44,700 bases of DNA from a virus. Positions within the stretch are counted from its first letter, which is position 1. Each line of letters starts with the position of its first letter. The stretch covers positions 1 to 44,700 of the IMG/VR virus record IMGVR_UViG_3300045931_000161; one strand, given 5' to 3'. The position numbers and the translations under genes are program-made. The notes under the pieces were generated by a model that saw nothing but the letters and a program-made list of their open reading frames with translations, did no database searches and was not told the origin of the DNA. Below are positions 6,073-12,971 of this stretch, in pieces.

Positions 6073-7076
6073 CCACCACCGACCCCGCCACGATCGTCGA
6101 CCAGGTGCAGACCGCATGGAAGCAGTGGCTGCTCCGCGGCCAGAAGACGGCAAGCTCGCATCCCACGGTGTGGGCCTCGTCCTATCGCGCGTGCGAGCGG
6201 CGCATGGTGTTCGACCTGGTCAGCCCCGACCAGCAGCCGGCCCCCGACGTCACGCTGCTCGCGAAGTTCCGACGCGGCGACGATCGCGAACGGGACCTGC
6301 TCGCCGACCTGGGACGCATCGGCCGGGATGCCGAGCCGTCGTTCGCACTCGTCGGACAACAGGAACGCTTCGAGCTCCGCGGTCGCACCGGCGAGATTGT
6401 GATCAGCGGCAAGGTCGATGCGCGGCTGCGCGTCGGCGACGATCGCCGCGCGTCGGGCGCGCCGCTCGAGGTCAAGGCGTGGGCGCCCACGCTCGTGGAC
6501 AAGATCGAGACGTTCGACGACCTCTTCGAGAACCAGTACACGCGCGCCGGCGGCTATCAGCTGCTGTCGTATCTCTACGGCGCCAACGAACCCTACGGCT
6601 TCCTGCTGCTCGATCGATCGGGCCTGCCGCTACTGCTGCCCGTCGAGCTCACGAGCGCGAATCTCGAGCGCATGGAGGAGTTCCTGTCGCGCGCCGAGTC
6701 GGTCGTCGCGCACCGCCACGCCGGCACGTTGCCCGACTACATCGACGACCCGACCGAGTGCAAGCGCTGCGGCTACTACGGCGTCGTGTGTCAGCCGCCG
6801 CTGCTCATGGAAGGCGCCACGGTCATCGACGACCCCGAGCTCGAGGCGCACCTGGCGCGCTGGTGGGAGCTCCGGCCCGCCGGCAAGGAGTACCAGGCGC
6901 TCGACATCGACCTGAAGAAACGTCTGCGCGGCGTGTTGCACGCGCTCGTTGGGCCCTTCGCGCTGACGGGGAAGTGGGGCAAGTCGTCGCGCCTCGAGGT
7001 GCCGGCGCACTTGAAGAAGCAGTTCACGGTGAGCGACCCGCAGGGCCGCTTCACGCTGGAGATCGATCGGCTGTGA
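6069..7076 (+). CDS. Cas4-like PD-(D/E)XK exonuclease with Fe-S cysteines
   Basis: 335 residues from the GTG at 6069 (GTGA overlap with the previous stop). The nuclease core shows Asp117 (GKVDARL) and Glu134-Val-Lys136 (LEVKAW), the PD-(D/E)XK signature, followed by Gln in a helix (YTRAGGYQLLSYL) as in RecB/Cas4 nucleases. Four cysteines, Cys42 (YRACERR) and Cys231-X2-Cys234-X6-Cys241 (CKRCGYYGVVC), reproduce the one-plus-three arrangement that binds a 4Fe-4S cluster in Cas4 and AddB. Phage Cas4-like proteins are known or proposed to act in recombination or end processing. No cas genes or CRISPR arrays are present, so this is a stand-alone recombination nuclease. The C-terminal 90 residues are basic and may bind DNA. 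Confidence 0.8.
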   Translation: MTTTDPATIVDQVQTAWKQWLLRGQKTASSHPTVWASSYRACERRMVFDLVSPDQQPAPDVTLLAKFRRGDDRERDLLADLGRIGRDAEPSFALVGQQERFELRGRTGEIVISGKVDARLRVGDDRRASGAPLEVKAWAPTLVDKIETFDDLFENQYTRAGGYQLLSYLYGANEPYGFLLLDRSGLPLLLPVELTSANLERMEEFLSRAESVVAHRHAGTLPDYIDDPTECKRCGYYGVVCQPPLLMEGATVIDDPELEAHLARWWELRPAGKEYQALDIDLKKRLRGVLHALVGPFALTGKWGKSSRLEVPAHLKKQFTVSDPQGRFTLEIDRL

Positions 7077-7079
7077 GTC

Positions 7080-7181
7080 GTGAACGAGGACTACTGGCCG
7101 TGGTTCATGTTGATCGTCCTGGCGCTCGTGGGGCTGGCGCGGCTCGCCGGCCGGCTCACACGTCGCCAGCCGAGGGAGTGA
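7080..7181 (+). CDS. 33-residue membrane peptide
   Basis: GTG at 7080, three bases after the nuclease stop; ends TGA at 7179-7181. One hydrophobic helix (WFMLIVLALVGLARLAG) is followed by basic residues (RLTRRQPRE), the usual inner-membrane topology signal. Role unknown. Similar tiny membrane proteins recur in this operon (8478, 10453). Confidence 0.45.
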   Translation: MNEDYWPWFMLIVLALVGLARLAGRLTRRQPRE

Positions 7182-7197
7182 CGAAACGGATGCAGCA

Positions 7198-8097
7198 ATG
7201 GCAACAGCGCCGGCCTTTCAGTTCTACGCGCAGGACTTTTTGGTGGGTGTCTTGACACACAGCAATGAAGAGGTCGGGGCCTACATGCGCCTGCTGTCCT
7301 ACCAATGGAACAAGGGCGGTGTGCCCGACGACCTCGTGAAGATCGGTCGGATCATCGGCGAAACGAAGGCCGGCGCGCGTCGGATTTGGCGCGAGATCGC
7401 GTGCAAGTTTCGGCTCGAGTCGGACGGCCACCTGCGGAACGCGCGTCTGGAAGAGGTGCGCGCCAACCAGCGCGCCTTCAATGAGCTGCAGGCGAGCAAG
7501 GGCCGCAAGGGCGGCCTGGCGAAAGCGCGCAACCGGGTAGCCGCGGCTAGCGCCCGGCTACAGCCGAAACGTAGCTCTTCATCTTCCTCTTCGTCTTCAT
7601 CTTCAAAAGAAGAAGTACCGCGCGCCGACGCGCGGAGCTCACTCCCGTTGACTACAGACCCCGGAGGGCGTGATGCGACGACCCAGCCACGAGCGACCGG
7701 AGGTGCCGTTCAAACGTCTGTGCGCGATCGCCACCGAGCTCCGCGCCGACGACGACATCGAGTGGAAGCACCGCGTCAAGGATCGGGTGTGGGAGCTGGG
7801 CTTCCGTTTGCCGCACTCCAACCTGGTGTATCGGGCGATCGACGCGATCAAGTTCACGAGGAGCGGCAACCGGATCGTGCAGCGCCCGCTCCCGCCGCCG
7901 CGGAGCTCGCCGGCGGTGACCGAGCCGGTACGGCCGTGGACGCGCCAGGCGCAGGAGTCGGAGGGGTTCGTCCCGGTGTCGAGCCTGTCCCCGAGGCCGC
8001 CCGAGAACGCCTGCGGATGCTCAAAGCCAGTTACGGGACGACCGCCACTGACGTGCACGCGACCCGCCGGGCACGACGGCGATCACGGTCTGCATAG
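7198..8097 (+). CDS. DUF1376 replication-associated protein, with out-of-frame tail
   Basis: Residues 1-95 (FQFYAQDFLVGVLTHSNEEVGAYMRLL..., WNKGGVPDD, IIGETKAG) are a clear DUF1376/YdaU-type domain, found in temperate phages and resembling winged-helix replication-initiation modules. A Lys/Arg segment and a run of 11 serines (about 126-136) follow, typical of the linker in this family. From about residue 158 the frame overlaps the next gene (7673-8131). There it shows poor codon bias and low-complexity Arg/Ala/Gly sequence, while the other frame looks truly coding. So the N-terminal half is solid and the last 140 residues are probably not conserved. The original gene may have ended near 7673. 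Confidence 0.7.
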   Translation: MATAPAFQFYAQDFLVGVLTHSNEEVGAYMRLLSYQWNKGGVPDDLVKIGRIIGETKAGARRIWREIACKFRLESDGHLRNARLEEVRANQRAFNELQASKGRKGGLAKARNRVAAASARLQPKRSSSSSSSSSSSKEEVPRADARSSLPLTTDPGGRDATTQPRATGGAVQTSVRDRHRAPRRRRHRVEAPRQGSGVGAGLPFAALQPGVSGDRRDQVHEERQPDRAAPAPAAAELAGGDRAGTAVDAPGAGVGGVRPGVEPVPEAARERLRMLKASYGTTATDVHATRRARRRSRSA

Positions 8098-8131
8098 CCA
8101 CGGGCTGTTGCTGGTGCGGTGGAGTCGATGA
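7673..8131 (+). CDS. Hypothetical early protein overlapping DUF1376 gene
   Basis: 152 residues from the ATG at 7673, with GGAGG five bases upstream. GC-rich third positions throughout show that this is the selected frame in the overlap. The N-terminal half (VPFKRLCAIATELRADDDIEWKHRVKDRVWELGF) is helical and may extend the replication function of the preceding gene. The C-terminal part has a Cys/His cluster (CGCSK...LTCTRPAGHDGDHGLHSHG) that looks metal-binding and is a recurrent motif in phage proteins. Function unknown; a replication or DNA-binding partner is a reasonable guess. Confidence 0.7.
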   Translation: MRRPSHERPEVPFKRLCAIATELRADDDIEWKHRVKDRVWELGFRLPHSNLVYRAIDAIKFTRSGNRIVQRPLPPPRSSPAVTEPVRPWTRQAQESEGFVPVSSLSPRPPENACGCSKPVTGRPPLTCTRPAGHDGDHGLHSHGLLLVRWSR

Positions 8132-8481
8132 CGCGGTTTCTTGATGGTCCGGCGGCGGGTGTGACGCTCATGCTGCGACGGGCACCCGTGTTCCTGCGTG
8201 CGGTGACCACCGACGGCGGCACCTGGGATGCGCTCGATCAGTTGGACGACAGCCCGCAATCAACCGAGCGCATCGTCGTGTATCGACTGGACGGCGAACC
8301 AACCTGGTGTCACATCCGCGCGACAAAGGGCGGGGGCGTGTATCGCGGTGGCGCCTATCGCGTGCTCGAGCACCAGCCCGCTGACGAACGAGTGCGATCA
8401 ACCGCGGCGTGGCGAGCGTGGGTGGGTGAGCAGGTGGGTGAACCCGTTGGCGAGGATGGCGGCATCGTGGGTGGTCGATGA
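8128..8481 (+). CDS. Hypothetical phage protein, 117 aa
   Basis: The ATG at 8128 overlaps the upstream stop (ATGA). The protein (MTRFLDGPAAGVTLMLRRAPVFLRAV...WDALDQLDDSP...RIVVYRLDGEPTWCHIRA) resembles, in overall pattern, small proteins common in phages of high-GC hosts that carry a conserved GPAAG-containing N terminus. No function is established from the sequence. The C-terminal third is helical (TAAWRAWVGEQVG). Confidence 0.65.
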   Translation: MTRFLDGPAAGVTLMLRRAPVFLRAVTTDGGTWDALDQLDDSPQSTERIVVYRLDGEPTWCHIRATKGGGVYRGGAYRVLEHQPADERVRSTAAWRAWVGEQVGEPVGEDGGIVGGR

Positions 8482-8582
8482 CCTGGTGGACGGAGCTCAC
8501 GATGCCGCAGACGGTGCTGGTGCTCGGGCTGCTGTGGGCGTGGCTGGTGTTCGTCATAGCCCGCGCCTGGGGCGAGCGATGA
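8478..8582 (+). CDS. 34-residue membrane peptide
   Basis: The ATG at 8478 overlaps the upstream stop by four bases, and its own stop overlaps the next ATG (8579). One strong hydrophobic helix (TVLVLGLLWAWLVFVIARAW). No family. The double overlap supports translation. Confidence 0.5.
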   Translation: MTWWTELTMPQTVLVLGLLWAWLVFVIARAWGER

Positions 8583-9037
8583 GGCGACGACGGGCGGCCG
8601 CGGGGCAGGCGGCGCTGTTTGCGACAAAGCGCGTCAACGAGCGGCCCGCGCCGCTCGAGCTCCAGATGCAGGCCGCGGGTATCCCGGCGTGGGAGCCCGA
8701 GTTCGCATTTCATCCGGTGCGAAAGTGGGCCTTCGACTACGCCTGGCCGCCATGGAAGGTGGCGCTCGAGCAGGAGGGCGGTGGGTTCGGTCGGCTGATC
8801 GTGATCACGAGCGGCTACGAACGGCGCAAGGGCAAGTCGATCCCGATCACAGCAGGAACGCGCGTGCGTGTCGGCGGCCGGCACAACACGGGCGAGGGGA
8901 TGCAGGAGGACTGCATCAAATACAACGCGGCCGCGGTGCTCGGGTGGCTGGTGATTCGCGTCACCACGACGATGGTGCGCGACGGCCTGGCGCTCGAGGA
9001 ATTGCAGCGCGCCTTCAAAGCGCGCGGATTGGAGTGA
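8579..9037 (+). CDS. Endonuclease-like protein (VSR/DUF559-type fold)
   Basis: 152 residues from the ATG at 8579. The motif order WAFDYAWPPWKVALEQEGG ... RHNTGEGMQEDCIKYNAAAVLGWLVIRVT matches the pattern of small phage PD-(D/E)XK nucleases of the VSR/DUF559 type. The Asp (FDYAW) and Glu (ALEQEGG) would bind metal, and H-x4-G-x3-DxxK would form the second half of the site. Such proteins often fill the Holliday-junction resolvase or packaging-branch-removal role. The N terminus is strongly basic (MRRRRAAAGQ). Substrate not determined. Confidence 0.7.
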   Translation: MRRRRAAAGQAALFATKRVNERPAPLELQMQAAGIPAWEPEFAFHPVRKWAFDYAWPPWKVALEQEGGGFGRLIVITSGYERRKGKSIPITAGTRVRVGGRHNTGEGMQEDCIKYNAAAVLGWLVIRVTTTMVRDGLALEELQRAFKARGLE

Positions 9038-9040
9038 ACG

Positions 9041-9247
9041 ATGGGCTTTCTCAAACTGACACGGGTCAACGAGCAGGGCGTCGATCGCGGGCCGGTGTTC
9101 GTCAACACGGCGGCCGTCTCCGCGGTCGTGGGCGAGGAGACAGACGGCGTCGTCGAGGTCGTGACGCACGACGGCACGTATCGCGTGAAGCAGCCGCAGG
9201 GCGAGGGCACGACATCGGTACTGGCGCAGGTGCAAGGGGGCGTGTAG
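9041..9247 (+). CDS. Hypothetical protein, 68 aa
   Basis: ATG three bases after the upstream stop. A short, beta-rich protein (FLKLTRVNEQGVDRGPVFVNTAAVSAVVGEE..., VVTHDGTYRVKQP) that looks like a small barrel or SH3-like unit. No family is recognised. Confidence 0.6.
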   Translation: MGFLKLTRVNEQGVDRGPVFVNTAAVSAVVGEETDGVVEVVTHDGTYRVKQPQGEGTTSVLAQVQGGV

Positions 9248-9766
9248 ATGTTCGCGAGTGCTGACGTGCGACTCGTGCTGCGGAAGTTCAGCGTCGGCAT
9301 CGAAGAGAACGAGGACGGCGACACGGTGCGTCTCTGTACGACGACGTTCCGTGTCCCGCGCCTCTCCTACGAGCTCGCCCGCGGCGTGCTGGTGGCGCCG
9401 GTCGCGCAGCACTGCTTCGACCCGCAGGAGGAGCGTCCCTTCTGGACGGTGAAGGAAGTGAAGTTCGGGGCGCTGCCGACCTGCAAATACACCGTCACGC
9501 TGAAGACGGCGCCGGACCTCGAGACGCCGAGCGCGGAGCTCCTGCTCGCCGAGCTCACCGAGCTCCGGGTGTGGCGGCCGAAGAAAGACGCGCGTGACCT
9601 GGCGCTCGAGTTCGTCGTCGAGCACGAAGTCGCACGAGCCGATGCGCGCGAGCTCGGGGACCTGCTGACGATGATGGAGATCAGTCGGGGCACGGCGCTC
9701 TGTTGCACGTTCAGCGAGGTGCAGCTCGAGCTCCTCGAGGCGCCGCCACGCGGCACGGTGCAGTGA
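9248..9766 (+). CDS. Hypothetical protein, 172 aa
   Basis: It begins at the base after the previous stop. Regular alternation of strands (VRLVLRKFSVGIEE, TVRLCTTTFRVPRL, CKYTVTLKTAPDL) suggests two similar beta domains. The C terminus (FSEVQLELLEAPPRGTVQ) mirrors the start. No motif or family is recognised. Its stop overlaps the next ATG (TGATG). Confidence 0.6.
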   Translation: MFASADVRLVLRKFSVGIEENEDGDTVRLCTTTFRVPRLSYELARGVLVAPVAQHCFDPQEERPFWTVKEVKFGALPTCKYTVTLKTAPDLETPSAELLLAELTELRVWRPKKDARDLALEFVVEHEVARADARELGDLLTMMEISRGTALCCTFSEVQLELLEAPPRGTVQ

Positions 9767-9957
9767 TGCCGGCCAATGACACCGCGCTCGTCCGGAAGAT
9801 CCGGCGCGAGCTCCGCCAGTGCATCAAGCTCGTGTGCGGCAATGGCAAGCTCACGGATCGTGGGCGCGGGCAGCTCGAGGCGCTGCGCCACATGCAGACG
9901 GTGCTGGAGATCGACGACCTGGACCGCCGGCGCGAGCAACGGAGGAAAGCGCGGTGA
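9766..9957 (+). CDS. Hypothetical small basic protein, 63 aa
   Basis: ATG at 9766 (TGATG overlap). Helical and highly charged (RKIRRELRQCIKLVCGNGKLTDRGRGQLEALRHMQTVL...RRREQRRKAR). The basic tail suggests nucleic-acid binding, but no domain is recognised. Confidence 0.55.
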   Translation: MPANDTALVRKIRRELRQCIKLVCGNGKLTDRGRGQLEALRHMQTVLEIDDLDRRREQRRKAR

Positions 9958-10451
9958 GGACGCCGTGTCTGTTCTGCGGTGGGGATGCGAGCGAGCCGGA
10001 CCACTGGCAACGCTGTGATGGGCGCCAGGGCGCGCTCGAGGCCCACGAACCGGAAGAGCTCGAGCCCGTGCTGCAGGCCCGTGCGGGTGACCCCGAGACG
10101 TCGCATGCGGCGATGGCGGCCTACGACGTCGAACGGTTGAAGACGGCGGCGGACCTCGTGGTGCGCTTGCATCGAGCGCATGGGCCGCTCGCGGATTTCG
10201 AGCTCAAGCGGCTCTTCGACGTCGCGTTCGATGGACCCTGCTGCGATCACCTGTATCGCCAGGCGCGCTCGGCGGCGCGTGACCGCGGACAGATTCGCGA
10301 CAGTGGTGCGCGCACGGTGAACCCCGAGACGAATCGGCGCCAGGTGCTCTGGGAATACTGCGATGAGGCGCCGCTGACGATTCGTCGGTGCGGCGAGTGC
10401 GGGCATGTGCTGCGGTCGGGGAAGCCGCAGGTGGCCGCGGTGGAGGACTGA
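9954..10451 (+). CDS. Zinc-ribbon/winged-helix early protein
   Basis: 165 residues from the GTG at 9954 (GTGA overlap). The N terminus has CLFCGGDASEPDHWQRC, a likely zinc site. The phrase GDPETSHAAM and the following helices (VERLKTAADLVVRLHRAHGPLADFELKRLF) match the winged-helix-like module often seen in phage proteins that act on DNA. The C terminus has a second cysteine set (CDEAPLTIRRCGECGH). Probably DNA-binding or regulatory; specific role unknown. Confidence 0.6.
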   Translation: MRTPCLFCGGDASEPDHWQRCDGRQGALEAHEPEELEPVLQARAGDPETSHAAMAAYDVERLKTAADLVVRLHRAHGPLADFELKRLFDVAFDGPCCDHLYRQARSAARDRGQIRDSGARTVNPETNRRQVLWEYCDEAPLTIRRCGECGHVLRSGKPQVAAVED

Positions 10452-10452
10452 C

Positions 10453-10641
10453 ATGAGCCTGCTGTCACTCGTGACGTTGATCGTGATCCTGGCGGTGGTC
10501 GGCTTCTGCGTGTGGCTCGTCGTGACCTACATCCCGATGCCCGAGCCGATTCGCAAAGCCATCATCGTGATCGTGGTCGTCGTGCTGTTGCTGTGGCTCG
10601 TGGGCCAGCTCGCCGGCGGCGGTGCGCTCTCGATACGGTGA
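10453..10641 (+). CDS. Two-helix membrane protein (Thivi_2564-like), 62 aa
   Basis: ATG at 10453, one base after the upstream stop. Two long hydrophobic helices (LLSLVTLIVILAVVGFCVWLVV and AIIVIVVVVLLLWLVGQL) are joined by a short loop YIPMPEPIRK. The pattern resembles the small Thivi_2564-type membrane proteins of proteobacteria and their phages. Topology is also that of a class II holin. With no endolysin recognised nearby, a lysis role is only a possibility. Confidence 0.65.
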   Translation: MSLLSLVTLIVILAVVGFCVWLVVTYIPMPEPIRKAIIVIVVVVLLLWLVGQLAGGGALSIR

Positions 10642-10847
10642 TGGTCATGCGCGGCCCCATTCAGGATCGGTGTCAGGGGAGTCAGTGCGTGCCCGATGAG
10701 ACACGCGAGGAAGGGCGGCTGCGCCCGGTGACGGTCGGGCGCTGTCCAGACTGCGAGGCGTGGGTCGCGGTGCTGCGGAATGGCACGCTGCACACCCACG
10801 TGGACCGGCGCGTGCGCCAACCGGCGACGATCGCGGTGCGGTCGTGA
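10641..10847 (+). CDS. Zinc-ribbon small protein, 68 aa
   Basis: ATG at 10641 (TGATG overlap); a second ATG lies two codons on. Four Cys in two pairs (CQGSQC, CPDC) and a His (THVDRR) suit a zinc ribbon. No family is recognised. Ends by overlapping the next GTG (GTGA). Confidence 0.55.
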   Translation: MVMRGPIQDRCQGSQCVPDETREEGRLRPVTVGRCPDCEAWVAVLRNGTLHTHVDRRVRQPATIAVRS

Positions 10848-11065
10848 GAGCGAGGCCGGGCGCGGGTGTGCTGCGAGACGCGGTGCGCGAGCTCGAGAAC
10901 GACGTGCGGCGCGCGGTCGAGCACGCCATGGATCGCTTCGAGGTGAAGACCGGCCTTCGTCCAAGCGAGCTCGAGGTCGAGTTGATCAACGTGACGGCGG
11001 ACGATGCCGCGGCGCCGCCGTTCCACGTCGTGCGGCGGGTGCACGCGGTCCTGGGGGAGTTCTGA
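10844..11065 (+). CDS. Hypothetical protein, 73 aa
   Basis: GTG at 10844. A long amphipathic helix (LRDAVRELENDVRRAVEHAMDRF) is followed by a strand region (ELEVELINVTADD, FHVVRRVHAVLGEF). This looks like a small alpha/beta phage protein. No motif seen. Confidence 0.55.
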   Translation: MRARPGAGVLRDAVRELENDVRRAVEHAMDRFEVKTGLRPSELEVELINVTADDAAAPPFHVVRRVHAVLGEF

Positions 11066-11427
11066 TGGCGAGGCGATTCATTGGCGAGCGGGCGCCCGAT
11101 GGGCGCTGCCGGGTCTACATCGAAGATGACACCGACGCCGGCGCGCCGCGGCGCCGGCTGAAACATCGTCGGAACTATCACGCCCATTCGCCCACGGGAT
11201 TTGAATGGGGCTACGCCGGCAGTGGACCGGCGGAGCTCGCCCGCGCGCTCGTGTCCGAAGTGACGGGTGACCCGGAGCCGTCGCCGCGGTTCTATCAGAC
11301 CTTCAAGTCGCGCGTCGTCATGGGGCTCGGGCACCAGCAGTGGATGCTCGACGAGGCGGCGATTCGCGTGCAGCTCGAGATGATTCTGCGAGAACTGCGA
11401 GAAGAGGAGGGCGGCCATGCCACCTAG
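11065..11427 (+). CDS. DUF6166-like protein
   Basis: 120 residues from the ATG at 11065 (TGATG overlap). The centre, FEWGYAGSGPAELARALVSEVTGDPEP followed by RFYQTFKSRVV, matches the hallmark of DUF6166 phage proteins as I know them (F-x-W-G-Y-x-G-S-G-P-x-x-L-A near the start, then Y-Q-x-F-K). Function of the family is unknown. The C terminus is a charged helix (QLEMILRELREEEGG). Confidence 0.7.
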   Translation: MARRFIGERAPDGRCRVYIEDDTDAGAPRRRLKHRRNYHAHSPTGFEWGYAGSGPAELARALVSEVTGDPEPSPRFYQTFKSRVVMGLGHQQWMLDEAAIRVQLEMILRELREEEGGHAT

Positions 11428-11818
11428 AGCCAGACGTGCGGCCGGCACGCCGATGTTCAAGGAGCGCCGGGGGTCGGTGGGACGCAAACGAGTGGGGCCT
11501 TCAGTGATCGGAGAGTCACGGCTGACTGCGAATCTGTCGGACAGCGAGGTGGCCGCGTTCAAGACCGGCATGGACGACCTACGCGCTGGTCGTGTCCGAT
11601 CGCTCGACGACATCGACAAGGAGCAGCCGGCGCCGGTGCGCGACACGCCCTACGAGCCGCATCCGCTCGCCGCGCAGGCGCTGCACACCGTCGCCGCGCG
11701 CGTGCGCGAGCGCATCATGGCCGCCGGCTTGTGCCGCGCCGAGCTCGCGGACGACATTGAACGCCTGGCGCAGATTGCGTCGTCGCTGGCATCGGGGCAT
11801 CGCATGCCGGAGGTGTAG
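11417..11818 (+). CDS. Hypothetical protein, 133 aa
   Basis: ATG at 11417, overlapping the upstream gene by 11 bases with GGAGG upstream. Basic N terminus (PPRARRAAGTPMFKERRG), then helical segments (DSEVAAFKTGMDDLRAG, VAARVRERIMAAGLCRAELADDIERLAQIA). No family is recognised. Confidence 0.55.
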   Translation: MPPRARRAAGTPMFKERRGSVGRKRVGPSVIGESRLTANLSDSEVAAFKTGMDDLRAGRVRSLDDIDKEQPAPVRDTPYEPHPLAAQALHTVAARVRERIMAAGLCRAELADDIERLAQIASSLASGHRMPEV

Positions 11819-11820
11819 TC

Positions 11821-12099
11821 GTGGACCGCCAGGACGACGATCGCTACTTCAGTCTCGAAGAGCTCGTGCGGTACAGCGGGCTCTCGCGGACCACGTTGCA
11901 TCGGCTGATGCGCGAGCCGGTGCCGATGCCGGTGCAGCATGTCGGCCGCCGGCTGCTGATTCGCAAGGGCGCCTTCGACGAGTGGCTCGTCGCGCGCGAG
12001 ACGCGGACGCGCACGACCGGAGTCGTGCATACGCGCGACGTCGATCCCGACCGGCGCGTGGCGCTCGCGCTCCGCGGCTACACGATTGCGGACGACTGA
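11821..12099 (+). CDS. Excisionase-like HTH protein
   Basis: 92 residues from the GTG at 11821. YFSLEELVRYSGLSRTTLHRLMRE followed by HVGRRLLIRKGAFDEWLV is the HTH_17/MerR-like fold used by excisionases and small activators: helix-turn-helix, a beta-wing with the R-L-L-I-R strand, and a closing helix. In a temperate phage with an integrase this is a natural candidate for Xis or a DNA-architectural regulator. It is about 3.5 kb from the integrase and in a different operon, so the excisionase assignment is inferred. Confidence 0.65.
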   Translation: MDRQDDDRYFSLEELVRYSGLSRTTLHRLMREPVPMPVQHVGRRLLIRKGAFDEWLVARETRTRTTGVVHTRDVDPDRRVALALRGYTIADD

Positions 12100-12113
12100 G
12101 AGAGGAGAAACAG

Positions 12114-12524
12114 ATGGCGAACGATCCCATTCAGCCGATTGCGCCACCACCGATGCTCGAGGAGCTCGCGCGCGACGTCGGCGGCACGATTCAGGAGTGC
12201 GCGGTGCTGCCTGATGGCTCGGGGTTCGCGACGATGTCTATGCCACTCCCGAAGGATCATTGGCTCACCGCTGACGGCCACGACGAGCCGCCGATGCCGC
12301 TGCGTGTGGGGAAGAAGCAGTCGCTCTGGATCGGGCAGCCGGATCGCCTGACCCCCCTCAATCGCACTGAACTGGCGGAGCAGGTGCGCGCAGCGGCGAA
12401 GTATGCGATTCGCGCCTCCACGATGAACGGGAAAGAGAACGATTTCGATCCCGACGCAATGGTGCAGAACTTCGTGGTCGGGCTCCTGGGCTACTGGACC
12501 GACGACGGCCTGAGCAGGTTGTAG
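12114..12524 (+). CDS. Hypothetical protein, 136 aa
   Basis: ATG at 12114 with an excellent site (GAGAGGAGA) upstream. N-terminal disordered/proline segment (NDPIQPIAPPPM), a strand region (IQECAVLPDGSGFATMSMPLPKDHW), then helices (RTELAEQVRAAAKYAIRAS) and an acidic C terminus. No family is recognised. Confidence 0.6.
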   Translation: MANDPIQPIAPPPMLEELARDVGGTIQECAVLPDGSGFATMSMPLPKDHWLTADGHDEPPMPLRVGKKQSLWIGQPDRLTPLNRTELAEQVRAAAKYAIRASTMNGKENDFDPDAMVQNFVVGLLGYWTDDGLSRL

Positions 12525-12528
12525 AGCG

Positions 12529-12954
12529 ATGCCCTACGCCGAGAAGACGCAGGTGCCCGTCGCGAGAACGCGCGTCGAGATCGAGGCGCTGCTCGAGCGC
12601 CACAAGGCCAAGCAGTATGGGACCGCGGTGGACTACGACCGGCGCGAGGCGCGCGTGCAGTTCCGTCTCGAGAATCGGATCGTCCGGTTCCTGATCAGCC
12701 TGCCGCCGGCTGACAGTCGCAGCGAGAAGTTCGCGCGACTCGAGCGCCAACGCTGGCGGGCGCTGCTGCTGGTGATCAAGGCCAAGCTCGAATCCGTCGA
12801 GAGCGCGATCGAGACATTCGAGTCGGCGTTCCTGGCGCAGATCGTTCTCCCGAACGATGACACCGTGGGCGAGGCGATGGCGCCGCTGATTGCCGAGGCC
12901 TACACGAGCGGCCGCATGCCGAAGCTGCTCACGGCCGGCGCGCAAACCGACTGA
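12529..12954 (+). CDS. Hypothetical phage protein, 141 aa
   Basis: Starts four bases after the upstream stop. The pattern VEIEALLERHKAKQYGTAVDYDRREARVQFRLENRIVRFLISLP, then RLERQRWRALLLVIKAKLESVES, is typical of a widespread uncharacterised phage family with a beta-sheet front half and a long helix. No function is known to me. It may be involved in DNA or nucleotide handling by neighbourhood. Confidence 0.65.
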   Translation: MPYAEKTQVPVARTRVEIEALLERHKAKQYGTAVDYDRREARVQFRLENRIVRFLISLPPADSRSEKFARLERQRWRALLLVIKAKLESVESAIETFESAFLAQIVLPNDDTVGEAMAPLIAEAYTSGRMPKLLTAGAQTD

Positions 12955-12971
12955 CAAAAAGGTGGGACGTG

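Noticed and set aside
6069-7076. Cas4-like gene as sign of a CRISPR-Cas locus
   Set aside because: No repeat-spacer array and no other cas gene; stand-alone Cas4-like nucleases are common in phages.
7572-7608. Poly-serine codon run as a phase-variable microsatellite
   Set aside because: The repeated units are TCT/TCA/TCC triplets, so gain or loss would keep the frame; poly-Ser linkers are ordinary in DUF1376 proteins.
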